Part shown: one piece after another, positions 33,144 to 42,394 of the stretch | Layout: each line of letters opens with the position of its first letter | Numbering within the stretch: position 1 is the stretch's first letter | The notes under the pieces: generated by a model | What the model was told of the DNA's origin: nothing | The model's database searches: none | What the model saw: only the letters and a program-made list of their open reading frames with translations | Made by a program: the position numbers and the translations under genes | NCBI RefSeq assembly: GCF_040545475.1 | Contig: NZ_JBEPMA010000006.1 | Span: forward strand, 1-64,000 | From: Peptoniphilus_A olsenii | Lineage (GTDB): Bacteria; Bacillota; Clostridia; Tissierellales; Peptoniphilaceae | Length of the DNA: 64,000 nt | Direction of reading: 5' to 3'

Positions 33144-34673
33144 TTATAGTTCTTTTGAAAAAAACTTGTCAATTTCTAGGAAGTATTCAGATTTTGCAAG
33201 TACTAGTAATTTATCCCCTGATTTTATTACATCATTTGCTATTGGCACAAATTCGTAATTGTCTCTTTCTACTGAAATTATTATTAAATGTCTTGGGAAA
33301 TCTATTTCTGATAGTCTTTTGCCAACTATATTTGATACTGGGTTTACTCCATACTCAAATACTGAATAATCTCCTAATTCTCGCTCGGGAGTTTCTAATA
33401 GGTTTTTGTCTTTTAATTGTCTTTCGAATAATGTTTCATAAATTGGGTCTACTTTTAATACTTCTGCTACATAGTAAGCTACTAATACTACTATTGATAG
33501 TCCAAGTAAATGTTCAAAGGTAGAGGTCATTTCGCTTACTAATATTATTGATAGTATTGGGCTTCGCACTACTGATGCGAGTATTCCACTCATGCCAAGA
33601 ATTATGAAATTTACATAATAAAATTCTAGTCCTGCTTTTGCTCCAACTAGGGAAAATACCATTGCTCCGCATGCTCCGCCTATGACAAGTACTGGCAAGA
33701 ATATCCCACCTTGCACTCCACTTCCATAACAAAATGTTGTGAATAGTAGTTTTATTATAAGTATTAAAAGTAAATATTTTAATGGAAATTCTTCTTTTGC
33801 AAGTTCTTCTAATAGTCCATGTCCGCCTCCAGTCATTTCTACGAAGCTATATCCTACTATTATTGTAACTAGCATTAAAATTATATATTTCCATATTGGT
33901 TTTTTTAACTTTTTGAAAAAGTCTTGGCTTTTTACAATTAATTTATTAAATATTACTCCAATAATTCCAGTAAAAATGCCTATTAATATTGCCACCCACA
34001 TATGTTTAATGGGAAGTGAATCTTTTACTGCAAATGAAAATGATGTGTCATAGCCCATAAGTACAAAAGAAATGTAATTTGCTATTATTGAAGCTATGAG
34101 AGCTGGTAGTAGTACAAATTTGGAAAATGATTTGTGAAGTTCTTCCATTGCAAAGATGCAACCTGCCATTGGTGCATTAAAGGCTGCTGCAAGTCCTGCT
34201 GATGCTCCGGCCGTTATCATATATTTTATTTCATCGGGAGGTCTTTTCATTATTTTTCCTATTATTTTTGCACCTGCACCTCCCATTTGAATTGATGGGC
34301 CCTCTCTGCCGAGTGAAAAGCCCATTAAATTTCCAAGTACTCCTCCAATTATTTTAGAAATTAGAGTGGGTGTTGCATTCATATCAAACTTTCCTAGTAT
34401 CTCTCCTCTTATTTGAGGTATTCCACTGCCTCCAGATAATGGTGCTAGTTTTAATAAATAATGAATTATAAGAGATATTATGGCCGCTAAAAATATTAAA
34501 GTGAGCACAGTTTTGAATTCAAAATTTGCATAGAGAGTGCCCCTAAATATTCCCATTTGAGATATTATATATCTATAAAATACTGAAAATAATCCTGCAA
34601 CTATGCCTACAACTATTGATTCAAATAATATTACTATTATCAATTTTTGTTTTTTAAAAAAATTATCCCGCAT
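33144..34673 (-). CDS. ClC family H+/Cl- antiporter with C-terminal TrkA-C domain
   Basis: A 509-residue membrane protein. Selectivity filter motifs are GSGIP (82-86), GREGP (122-126, gating Glu124) and GxFxP (GGIFLP near 320). AMEEL at 175-179 keeps the internal proton Glu, so an exchanger is more likely than a channel. Residues about 430-505 form a TrkA-C-like ligand domain. The ATG at 34673 is preferred (AAGGAAG 7 bp upstream). It overlaps the upstream gene by 11 bp, so the two are coupled. Confidence 0.94.
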   Translation of the reverse strand: MRDNFFKKQKLIIVILFESIVVGIVAGLFSVFYRYIISQMGIFRGTLYANFEFKTVLTLIFLAAIISLIIHYLLKLAPLSGGSGIPQIRGEILGKFDMNATPTLISKIIGGVLGNLMGFSLGREGPSIQMGGAGAKIIGKIMKRPPDEIKYMITAGASAGLAAAFNAPMAGCIFAMEELHKSFSKFVLLPALIASIIANYISFVLMGYDTSFSFAVKDSLPIKHMWVAILIGIFTGIIGVIFNKLIVKSQDFFKKLKKPIWKYIILMLVTIIVGYSFVEMTGGGHGLLEELAKEEFPLKYLLLILIIKLLFTTFCYGSGVQGGIFLPVLVIGGACGAMVFSLVGAKAGLEFYYVNFIILGMSGILASVVRSPILSIILVSEMTSTFEHLLGLSIVVLVAYYVAEVLKVDPIYETLFERQLKDKNLLETPERELGDYSVFEYGVNPVSNIVGKRLSEIDFPRHLIIISVERDNYEFVPIANDVIKSGDKLLVLAKSEYFLEIDKFFSKEL

Positions 34674-35877
34674 TATCAATCTTCCTTTTGTTTTTTAAAT
34701 GATTCCATTGTTTTTGATTTAGTTTTAAAACTTCTATTGTGTCTTTATCTCTTGATATATCCTTAGGTTTGGTGTATAAGTTGAAATTTATGTGATTTAT
34801 TAATGAACCTTTGATATCTGAGGTTAAATTGAAGGAGCGTCCTTTATATACATTGATGAAATTTGCTTTTATTAAAATATTATTATTGTCTCTATATATT
34901 AAATTTTGTTCAATAGGATAGTAACTCATCCTAATGTGAGTACTGTCAATATAACCTGCAATTGTATTATAATACTGGCTGTCATCTCTTTTAAGTTTCA
35001 TGTGTAAATCTGGTAAATGTATGCTCAGTCCGTCATCCATGTCTAAAAAATAGAGCAAATCTTTGGAATATAGTTTTTTTAGATTTCCGTCTTCATCTGT
35101 TATCAGATACAATTTTAGTTTATCTCTGTTTATTAAATCGAGGTCTAGCTTCATCTTTGTCTTATTTAAAAATTCTGCAATTCTCTCGTAAGAAAAATCG
35201 TCTCGGGTAGAATAAAATTCAAAAACTTTGTCTACAAGAGATTTAAACTTTTTTGAATCAAGTACAATCTGATATTTATATGTGTCCGTTGTCCTCACTT
35301 TAGTTGAACGCAATACATCATTCCACTCTTCTTTTACATATTTTTTGAGTTCATTATTTTGCTCACTTAAAGAAAGAGGAGGCTCAAATAAATTTGGTTT
35401 ATTAGTGTCATAACCTAAATCCTCAAGTGCAGTTGAGTTTTCTGATAAACTCTTCATTGTATTTCTGTCTATATAGAATACATTTGGAGCATACTCTGGG
35501 TCAATTATATAGACTTCATTGTTGATTACTTTTTCCTCGTGTACTTCTTCATAATTTGTACCTCTTCTATATTTTTTGTAGAGATACTTAGATTTATTAG
35601 TAACATCAGTAGTACTTATATAGTTCCACTGCTGTCTATAAAAGATTCCCTTATCGATTAAAATCGAAAAAGTTGCATCACCATCGGCTTTTATTTTGTT
35701 ATACATTTGTCCGAGTTCTAAGCCTTCAAAATAGTCATCTATAGCAGAAATAGCACGTGTTTCTACAGAATACAATGCACTTGCAACTATTTTTTTTGGA
35801 TATGTGTTGAATTTATAGTAACTGAAGATAGCAATTAAAAATGCTGCGATTAAAATTAAGTATTTTTTCCATTTCAT
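34663..35877 (-). CDS. Membrane-anchored extracytoplasmic protein of unknown function
   Basis: A 404-residue protein with one N-terminal membrane helix (about 6-22) and a long hydrophilic outside part rich in Tyr, Asp and Lys. Strand-rich segments suggest a beta fold. No Cys and no lipobox. The ATG at 35877 has TAGGTG upstream. It overlaps the ClC antiporter gene, which suggests a related role in ion or envelope homeostasis, but no family was recognised. Confidence 0.85.
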   Translation of the reverse strand: MKWKKYLILIAAFLIAIFSYYKFNTYPKKIVASALYSVETRAISAIDDYFEGLELGQMYNKIKADGDATFSILIDKGIFYRQQWNYISTTDVTNKSKYLYKKYRRGTNYEEVHEEKVINNEVYIIDPEYAPNVFYIDRNTMKSLSENSTALEDLGYDTNKPNLFEPPLSLSEQNNELKKYVKEEWNDVLRSTKVRTTDTYKYQIVLDSKKFKSLVDKVFEFYSTRDDFSYERIAEFLNKTKMKLDLDLINRDKLKLYLITDEDGNLKKLYSKDLLYFLDMDDGLSIHLPDLHMKLKRDDSQYYNTIAGYIDSTHIRMSYYPIEQNLIYRDNNNILIKANFINVYKGRSFNLTSDIKGSLINHINFNLYTKPKDISRDKDTIEVLKLNQKQWNHLKNKRKIDNAG

Positions 35878-35924
35878 TTTATACACCTAATAATAGTTTA
35901 CAACAAAGTCAATAAAATACCAAT

Positions 35925-35947
35925 AAAAAAGCCAAGCTCAACTTGGC
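35925..35947 (-). terminator. Terminator overlapping the GTPase stop codon
   Basis: GCCAAG / CTTGGC stem (35931-35947) with T7 following on the minus strand. The stop codon of the COG0523 GTPase gene is inside the stem. Confidence 0.85.
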
Positions 35948-36849
35948 AAATCATTTTTTATAAGTTTTTGAATTTGTTGATTTTTTAAGTTCTTTCCTAT
36001 AACTACAAATTTGGGGCTGGTTATATCGCCTATATCTCCTATTTTGTAACTTCCATTTACATAATCAAATCTAATGTTGCCAGCAGATGTGGCAAAAAAC
36101 CCTTTAGAGCGGATAATATTTCCATATTTTCCCATAGAAAAATTTTCTAAAATATAAATTAGTTCATCGACTGATTTTATATTGACATCTTTGATGCCTA
36201 AAGTCTCTAAATCTTTGTCATATATATTTTCGTTTCTTTGGATTGCAAGTTTGCCTTTTTTGCTCAAAATTCTTGACCACTGCTTTTTATTCCAATTTTT
36301 GTAGTGCGTGAACATATCTTCTGTAGGATTTATATTTAAATTTTTATAAATATTTTTAAAGTCATCTTCAGAAAAATTTTCAGATTTAGAAACTACAATA
36401 TGTTTTGAATTATCTAGTTGGTTAAAAAAGTAATCGCTAAATTCATTTTTAGACGAGATATAATTCTCTCCATCTATTATCACTACAGGATCAAGCAGTC
36501 CAATTCTATCATATAAAACAGGTTTTAGATTGCCTAAAATATTGCTCAGAAAGGCAACTCCACTTGGTTCTACTACTAAGACATCGGGAGATAATGTGTT
36601 TTCAATAGTGACAACTGTACTAGAAAAATCTATTTTACTTGAGCAACAAATGCAGCCTTCTGATATTTCTTCTATTTTCAGATTATTTAGCGAATTTACT
36701 TCTGATTTTCTGAGTACTTCTCCATCAATATCCAATTCTGAAAATTCATTTTCCACTATGACAAAATCCCTGCCAGTAGCTTTTGCCATTTCTTTAATGA
36801 ATGTAGTTTTGCCTGCTCCCAAAAATCCTGAAATTATCAAAATTTCCAT
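35938..36849 (-). CDS. CobW/COG0523 family GTPase (metal chaperone)
   Basis: A 303-residue G3E GTPase. The P-loop is GFLGAGKTT (about 8-16) and the metal-binding CxCC motif is GCICC (about 68-72). The C-terminal domain ends at about 300. Relatives deliver zinc or cobalt to target enzymes. The next gene upstream is a zinc-type alcohol dehydrogenase, a plausible but unproven client. The ATG at 36849 has GGAGAG upstream. Confidence 0.88.
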   Translation of the reverse strand: MEILIISGFLGAGKTTFIKEMAKATGRDFVIVENEFSELDIDGEVLRKSEVNSLNNLKIEEISEGCICCSSKIDFSSTVVTIENTLSPDVLVVEPSGVAFLSNILGNLKPVLYDRIGLLDPVVIIDGENYISSKNEFSDYFFNQLDNSKHIVVSKSENFSEDDFKNIYKNLNINPTEDMFTHYKNWNKKQWSRILSKKGKLAIQRNENIYDKDLETLGIKDVNIKSVDELIYILENFSMGKYGNIIRSKGFFATSAGNIRFDYVNGSYKIGDIGDITSPKFVVIGKNLKNQQIQKLIKNDLPS

Positions 36850-36875
36850 AATACTCTCCATTTTTAATAAAATTT

Positions 36876-36912
36876 AAAGCCGAATACATAAATAAGAAAT
36901 GTATCCGACTTT
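36876..36912 (-). terminator. Terminator-like hairpin after the alcohol dehydrogenase gene
   Basis: AAAG-T-CGGATACAT pairs with ATGTATTCGG-CTTT; the following T run is weak. It may be a processing site between the dehydrogenase and GTPase genes. Confidence 0.55.
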
Positions 36913-37000
36913 ATTTTATACTAATATTAGATTGAAACAAGACAGAAAATTAAGTTCTGTATGAAACAAGTTTCGTTTTAAAAAATTCTAGTATTAATAT

Positions 37001-38062
37001 TTATTCTTCAATAACAACAACTGGTTTGATTAAGTCTTTTGGTTTATCTTTCATTAGCATTAGTGCTTCTTCTACATGTTCAAACCCATTGAATTTGTGA
37101 GTTAGAAGAGGTTTTACATCTAGCTTTTTATTAGAAATTAAACTTGCTAATTTTTCAAGTCTATATCTTCCGCCAGGCATTAGTCCCCCAATAATTTGTT
37201 TGTGACCCATGCCAACGCCCCATTCTGCACGAGGAATATTGATATAAGTTCCTGAACCAAGATAATTAACATTTCCAATTTTGCCGCCTGGTTTAAGTGC
37301 TTTTATAACAGGTTCAAAAGTTTCTACTCCTCCACCTGCAATAATAGCTTTGTCTACTCCTTTTCCATCTGTGAGTTTGAGAACTTGTTCGTCAATTGGA
37401 CCTTCTTTATAAGATATAAAATCTGTAGCACCATAACCTTTTGCCGCTTCAATAGTAACGGGACGTGAACCGACAGCGATAATTCGAGATGCTCCTCTTA
37501 AATTAGCACCTGCCACTGCCATAAGTCCAACTGGACCAATTCCTACTACTAAAACTGTGTCTCCAAATTGAATGTCGGCAAGTTCGGCTCCATGAAAACC
37601 AGTTGGTACCATATCTGATAGCATACACGCTTCAGCAGTTGTGATATTATCTGGCAAGTGGGCTAGGTTTCCATCTGCGTCATTTACATGAAAATATTCT
37701 GCGAAAACTCCATCCTTAAAATTGGAAAATTTCCATCCACCAAGCATCTCGCCAGAATGCATAGGAAAACCGCTTTGTGCCTCTACAGAATTCCAATCAG
37801 GAGTGATAGCTGCAACCATTACTCTGTCGCCAACTTTGAAATCTTTAACAGATTCGCCGACTTCATCTACAACTCCACAACCTTCGTGGCCAAGAATCAT
37901 ATTTTCACGCTCACCAATGGCACCTTCCCATACTGTATGAACATCAGAAGTGCATGGAGATAAGGCAAGTGGTCTAATTATTGCATCATTAGGACCGCAA
38001 ACAGGTCTTTCTTTTTCAATCCAGCCTGTTTCTCCAATTTTTAACATTGCATAACCTTTCAT
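37001..38062 (-). CDS. NADP-dependent secondary alcohol (isopropanol) dehydrogenase
   Basis: A 353-residue medium-chain zinc dehydrogenase very close to the Clostridium beijerinckii / Thermoanaerobacter type. Catalytic zinc ligands are Cys37, His59, Glu60 and Asp150, at the same numbers as in CbADH. The NADP-choosing segment GSRP is at 198-201. It interconverts ketones such as acetone and secondary alcohols. The ATG at 38062 has AAGGAGG. Array R7 lies upstream. Confidence 0.95.
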   Translation of the reverse strand: MKGYAMLKIGETGWIEKERPVCGPNDAIIRPLALSPCTSDVHTVWEGAIGERENMILGHEGCGVVDEVGESVKDFKVGDRVMVAAITPDWNSVEAQSGFPMHSGEMLGGWKFSNFKDGVFAEYFHVNDADGNLAHLPDNITTAEACMLSDMVPTGFHGAELADIQFGDTVLVVGIGPVGLMAVAGANLRGASRIIAVGSRPVTIEAAKGYGATDFISYKEGPIDEQVLKLTDGKGVDKAIIAGGGVETFEPVIKALKPGGKIGNVNYLGSGTYINIPRAEWGVGMGHKQIIGGLMPGGRYRLEKLASLISNKKLDVKPLLTHKFNGFEHVEEALMLMKDKPKDLIKPVVVIEE

Positions 38063-38194
38063 TACTTCCTCCTTGTTTGTTAGAATTTTCAAATAAGTTT
38101 ATTAATAAAGTATATTATTAATACTTATTTAATTATTACCACAACTTTGATATTGTATTCACGAGTTTTTTATTCTTGTGACTACTTTTTCTAT

Positions 38195-38540
38195 TTATAG
38201 TTATATATTCTCTCCACTAATTGTAGACTCTCCATGCGTTCGCAACGCTTTTTAGTCGAGATGACAGTTGAAAACACTTGAAAGCCCCCACAACTGTCAT
38301 TCCGAGCGAGCAAAGCGAAAGTCGCCGTGTACTCGAAGAGTGAGGAATCTGCCTGTAGAGGAGTCGTTCTGTAAAAATAAATAAAAAAATTTTATTACAA
38401 AATAAAAAGAAAAACCATTAAGAAATGAAATGTAGATAAAGTGACAACCCCTACAACTGTCATTCCGAGCGGAAAACCCGAAAGGTTTGCAGTCGAGGAA
38501 TCTGCCTGTACTGGAGTAGTTCTGTGTGCATAAATAAAAA
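38195..38540 (-). repeat. Repeat array R7 (minus orientation)
   Basis: One TCTC-hairpin (near 38255) and two TTCC-hairpins (first arms near 38298 and 38458), with two inner-loop types (ACTCTTCGAGT type and AACCC/GGGTT type) and a copy of the edge motif (near 38412). No gene. Confidence 0.88.
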
Positions 38541-38576
38541 GAGCCGCAATAGTATGCTACCAAATCGACTCTTTTT
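38537..38576 (-). terminator. Terminator of the second MATE gene
   Basis: AAAAAGAGTCG pairs with CGGCTCTTTTT (one G-T pair) on the minus strand. Confidence 0.75.
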
Positions 38577-38591
38577 TTAAATACTTTTTAT

Positions 38592-39959
38592 TTATTTTGC
38601 GGCATTTGCTGTGACTTCTTGTCTCCAATTTCCAAATTTATAATATAATAAATTCAATATCATATTTAAAGCATAGGATACTGGATATGCTACACTTATT
38701 ACTCTAATCGAATTAAATATTGGCATTGCAAAATGCACTGCTACCAGTCTAAATATACAAATAGAAAATAGTGAAATAATCATTGGTGGCATTGCTTTTC
38801 CGCACCCTCTGACAAAACCCGATACTGTTTCGGCCACGCCAAAAGACCATATGCCAAGACTTATTATTTTCAAGAAATCTGCTCCATAATCTACTACAAT
38901 AGGATCGGAGTTAAACATGGCTATGAGAGGCCTTGCAAAAACTATTGCGATTATAGATAAAATAGCCGACAATCCAATAACTATTATAACTGAAACTTTG
39001 ACTCCTTCTCTTAGTCTTTCAATTTTTCTCGCACCAAAATTTTGCCCTGCAAATGTAGTTACCGCAAGTGCGACTGCTTGTAGCGACATGAATATAAAAC
39101 CATCGATACGTCCTTCTGCAGCTATTCCTGCAATGGCCGCTGAGCCAAAAGAGTTTATCTTCGCTTGGAACACAACATTGGTAAATGATAGTAGTGCAGT
39201 TTGTAGTCCTGTTGGTATACCTATTTGAAAAATCTGCTTTGCTTCTTCTTTGTAGAGTTTAATTTCATCTGTTCTCAGTTTATAACTGGCATCAGTTTTC
39301 AAAAGTGAAACAGTTACAAGTATTGCAGATACTACTTGTGAGCCTAGTGTTGCAAGCCCCGCTCCTAATACGGATAAATTTAAATATCCCACTAATAAAA
39401 GGTCCAAAACTATATTTACAACTGCTGAAACGCATAAGAAGTTAAAAGGTCTCTTCGAATCTCCTGCAGCTCTTAGAATTGAAGCTCCCATATTATATAT
39501 TAAAATTGGAATAGTGCCCAAGAAAAATACTCTCATATATGTTGCTGCATCTTCAGCAATCTCGGGAGGGGTATCTAAGAGTTTTAAAAATAATGGAGTG
39601 GTAAGAATACCTACCAAAGTTATACCAAGCCCCGATACTATGCCGAGAAAATATGAACATCCTACTGACTTGCGCAGTTCTTCTCTATTATTAGATCCAT
39701 AATAGAGAGAAATTATTACAGACGCACCAGTAGTAAGACCCAAGAAAAGACCAATTAATAAGTTTGATATTGGTCCTGTTGCACCAACGGCAGCCATAGG
39801 ATTTTTACCTGCAAATTGTCCAACTATCATAAGGTCGGCAGTATTATAAAGTTGTTGCAAAAAATTGGTTAGAAGAAGAGGAATAGCAAACTTAATCAAA
39901 CCTTCTGCTATTGAGCCAGTTGTCAGATTAATATTTCTACTTATCTTCTTTTTACTCAT
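38592..39959 (-). CDS. MATE family efflux transporter
   Basis: A 455-residue, 12-helix MATE exporter (GSIAEGLIKFAIPLLLTNFLQQ..., LYNTADLMIVGQFAG, a typical MepA/NorM-like N-terminus). It overlaps the stop of nnrE by 8 bp, so the two are translationally coupled. The substrate is unknown. A LysR gene is divergent from this unit and is the likely local regulator. Confidence 0.93.
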   Translation of the reverse strand: MSKKKISRNINLTTGSIAEGLIKFAIPLLLTNFLQQLYNTADLMIVGQFAGKNPMAAVGATGPISNLLIGLFLGLTTGASVIISLYYGSNNREELRKSVGCSYFLGIVSGLGITLVGILTTPLFLKLLDTPPEIAEDAATYMRVFFLGTIPILIYNMGASILRAAGDSKRPFNFLCVSAVVNIVLDLLLVGYLNLSVLGAGLATLGSQVVSAILVTVSLLKTDASYKLRTDEIKLYKEEAKQIFQIGIPTGLQTALLSFTNVVFQAKINSFGSAAIAGIAAEGRIDGFIFMSLQAVALAVTTFAGQNFGARKIERLREGVKVSVIIVIGLSAILSIIAIVFARPLIAMFNSDPIVVDYGADFLKIISLGIWSFGVAETVSGFVRGCGKAMPPMIISLFSICIFRLVAVHFAMPIFNSIRVISVAYPVSYALNMILNLLYYKFGNWRQEVTANAAK

Positions 39960-40578
39960 CTCGGTACCTCACAATCCCAATGTAGACTGGTGTAATCTTG
40001 CCTACATTGCTATTTAAAAGTTCGCCTTCTTTTATATCAGTTATTGCAAAAGTTTCGCGTGCTCTGACACATTGTCCATATTCATCGCCAGTATTCGAAT
40101 CCATACCGCTTGGAATATCCACAGAAACAACATAATTTCCGTGCAAATTAATATTAGTTATAATATCATTGTATAATTTTGATAATTTTCTATTTAATCC
40201 TGTTCCAAAAATAGCGTCAACAGTTACTTCGGCAACCTCTAAAGACTCTATCAAATAATCATATTCGTCTTCTTCAATATAAAAAACTGAATCTGTTAAT
40301 TTTTTTATAATTTCAAGATTAGTTGAAAAATCCTCAGAAAAATTGTCTCCAACTACAAAAATTTCAACTTCTTTGCCATTTAATATTAAATGTCGTGCAA
40401 TGACAAGTCCATCACCGCCGTTATTGCCAGCACCACATATAATTGTAAAAGATGAATAATCATTTATTTTATTAAAAATTGCCATCCCTGCATTTTCCAT
40501 CAAAACTAAGGAATTTATACCAAATTCTTCGATTGTTCTTTTTTCTAGCTCTATCATTTTTTCTCTCGAAATTGCCAT
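39952..40578 (-). CDS. nnrE: NAD(P)HX epimerase (YjeF_N)
   Basis: A 208-residue enzyme that epimerises damaged, hydrated NAD(P)H so that NnrD can repair it. Motifs are GAGNNGGDGL (about 49-58), VDAIFGTGLNR and VDIPSGMDSNTG. NnrE is usually fused to or beside NnrD, but here NnrD is fused to AcpS at 26082. The ATG at 40578 has AAGGGGTG. It is the first gene of a unit with the MATE exporter. Confidence 0.93.
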   Translation of the reverse strand: MAISREKMIELEKRTIEEFGINSLVLMENAGMAIFNKINDYSSFTIICGAGNNGGDGLVIARHLILNGKEVEIFVVGDNFSEDFSTNLEIIKKLTDSVFYIEEDEYDYLIESLEVAEVTVDAIFGTGLNRKLSKLYNDIITNINLHGNYVVSVDIPSGMDSNTGDEYGQCVRARETFAITDIKEGELLNSNVGKITPVYIGIVRYRDE

Positions 40579-40949
40579 AGCTTTCACCCCTTAATATTTA
40601 TATGATATACGATATTAAAAGTTATTTAAAGAGTTTAAAAAAATTTTCACAAATATTTTTACAATTAATTTAAAACTCTTGAATAAATATACCGCCAAAC
40701 TTTTATAAAATTAGAATTGTAATTTTTAGAAAGATAATTTAAAATACAAAAAGTAAATAATTTTGGTACAAAAATCTCATTTTATAAAGCTTATAACCCA
40801 ATAGAAAATTTGATATAAGAATTATATATTCATAAATATATTTAATATTAATGAAATTAACACATTTCTCAAAATTTAGTATTAGCTTTTTTCTATAATT
40901 CTTGATTTTTAAATATATTCATATTAAACTAATATTAAGGGAGGTAAAC
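40579..40949. other. Divergent control region between nnrE and the LysR gene
   Basis: 371 bp, very AT-rich. Arms AAGAGTTT (40629-40636) and AAACTCTT (40673-40680) form a long-looped inverted repeat. No clear LysR T-N11-A box could be singled out in such AT-rich sequence. No gene seen. Confidence 0.5.
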
Positions 40950-41834
40950 ATGACAATTCGCGATTTAGAAATATTTATTGAGGTAGTTAGGACAAAAAAT
41001 ATGTCTGGTGCTGCCAAAAACTTAAATATATCACAACCAACTGTTTCTCATGCAATATCACAGATTGAGAACGAGTACAATGTAAAGCTCTTCGATCGTA
41101 TATCAAAAAAACTTTACATAACAGACGTGGGGCTTAGGCTTTATAATTCTGCACTAGTCCTTTTAAGAGAATTTGAAGACACAATAATTTTTCTTCATGG
41201 TTCGTCAAAATCTCACAATATAAACCTTGGAGTTAGCTCAAACTTTGGTTCAAATCTACTGCTTGAAATAGTAAATGAATTTGAAGAAAAAAACAAGGAG
41301 GCAAGTGTAAGAGTTTATGTTGATTCTAGAGAAAATTTATTAAACAAAATTAAATCTGGTGAAATGAGCCTTGCTATAGTTGAAGGCGAGGCGGGTATAG
41401 AAAAGACAACGTCAATTCCATTTTTTAAAGACAAATTGGTGGTAATATCTAATGAGAACTATAGCTTTGGCGATAAAAAGTGTTTGAATGCTGAAGATTT
41501 AAAAGATAGAACTTTCATTATGGGTGAATTTGATGAAAATTCAAAAAAAATTTTTCTAAATTATCTTAAAGGCAAGAATATATCAATTGATTTAAAATAT
41601 ATTTGCCAAAACAATGATATGGTTTTAAATATAATCAAAAATTCAGATACAATATCTCTCGGTTCACGATACTTCTTGAGAGATAAAAATTTGAAGATGC
41701 ATGAATTTTGCGACCTGGAAATTGAGCGTAATTTTAATATTATTTATCATAACGACCAAATTTTGAAAAAAGATATCAAATCATTTATCGATTTTATAGA
41801 AGAGAAATTTAACGATGAGAGTATTGGATCTTAA
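40950..41834 (+). CDS. LysR family transcriptional regulator
   Basis: A 294-residue regulator: winged helix-turn-helix in residues 1-60 (MSGAAKNLNISQPTVSHAIS) and a substrate-binding-like domain from about 90. The start at 40950 has GGGAGGTAAAC; an upstream in-frame extension lacks one. It is divergent from nnrE-MATE and overlaps the PAP2 gene by 20 bp. Targets and inducer unknown. Confidence 0.94.
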   Translation: MTIRDLEIFIEVVRTKNMSGAAKNLNISQPTVSHAISQIENEYNVKLFDRISKKLYITDVGLRLYNSALVLLREFEDTIIFLHGSSKSHNINLGVSSNFGSNLLLEIVNEFEEKNKEASVRVYVDSRENLLNKIKSGEMSLAIVEGEAGIEKTTSIPFFKDKLVVISNENYSFGDKKCLNAEDLKDRTFIMGEFDENSKKIFLNYLKGKNISIDLKYICQNNDMVLNIIKNSDTISLGSRYFLRDKNLKMHEFCDLEIERNFNIIYHNDQILKKDIKSFIDFIEEKFNDESIGS

Positions 41835-42345
41835 TATATTAAGATTCTTACAAAAGTTGCGATTTCCACTTTTGGATTTACTGATGACTTTTGTAACTAC
41901 AATTGGAAATGGCGGCATAATATGGATTGTCATAAGTTTGGTTTTACTGATACAGAATGATAAGAAGAACAGAATGGCTTTTACAATAATTTTGTCGTTG
42001 ATAATATCATCAGTTATTGGTTTATTGATACTTAAACCAATAATAGCAAGACCAAGACCTTTCTTGACAGCTAATTTTAATGATTTGCTAATAAAAGCAC
42101 CTATTGGATATTCCTTTCCATCAGGACATACCAGTTCATCATTTGCAGCAGGCACGGCAATATATAAACACAATAAAAAATTTGGGCATTTAGCTTTTGT
42201 ACTTGCAACTCTTATAGCTATATCGAGAATGTATCACTTTGTGCATTATCCTACAGATATAATTGGCGGAGTATTACTGGGGCTCGCAAGTGGAATAGTT
42301 TCTTATAAAATTACAAAACATATTGAAAATAAAAAGAAGGATTGA
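41815..42345 (+). CDS. PAP2 family membrane phosphatase
   Basis: A 176-residue membrane phosphatase with about five helices. The three motifs are KPIIARPRP (near 79), PSGHTSSS (near 102) and SRMYHFVHYPTD (near 142). Members act on undecaprenyl pyrophosphate or phosphatidate. It overlaps the end of the LysR gene, which implies coupling. Confidence 0.93.
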   Translation: MRVLDLNILRFLQKLRFPLLDLLMTFVTTIGNGGIIWIVISLVLLIQNDKKNRMAFTIILSLIISSVIGLLILKPIIARPRPFLTANFNDLLIKAPIGYSFPSGHTSSSFAAGTAIYKHNKKFGHLAFVLATLIAISRMYHFVHYPTDIIGGVLLGLASGIVSYKITKHIENKKKD

Positions 42346-42360
42346 CCTTCTTTTTTTATT
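42333..42360 (+). terminator. Terminator of the LysR-PAP2 unit
   Basis: AAAGAAGG / CCTTCTTT stem followed by T7; it overlaps the end of the PAP2 gene. Confidence 0.9.
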
Positions 42361-42394
42361 ATGGAAATAAATGTGTTTTTGGAATTAATATTAA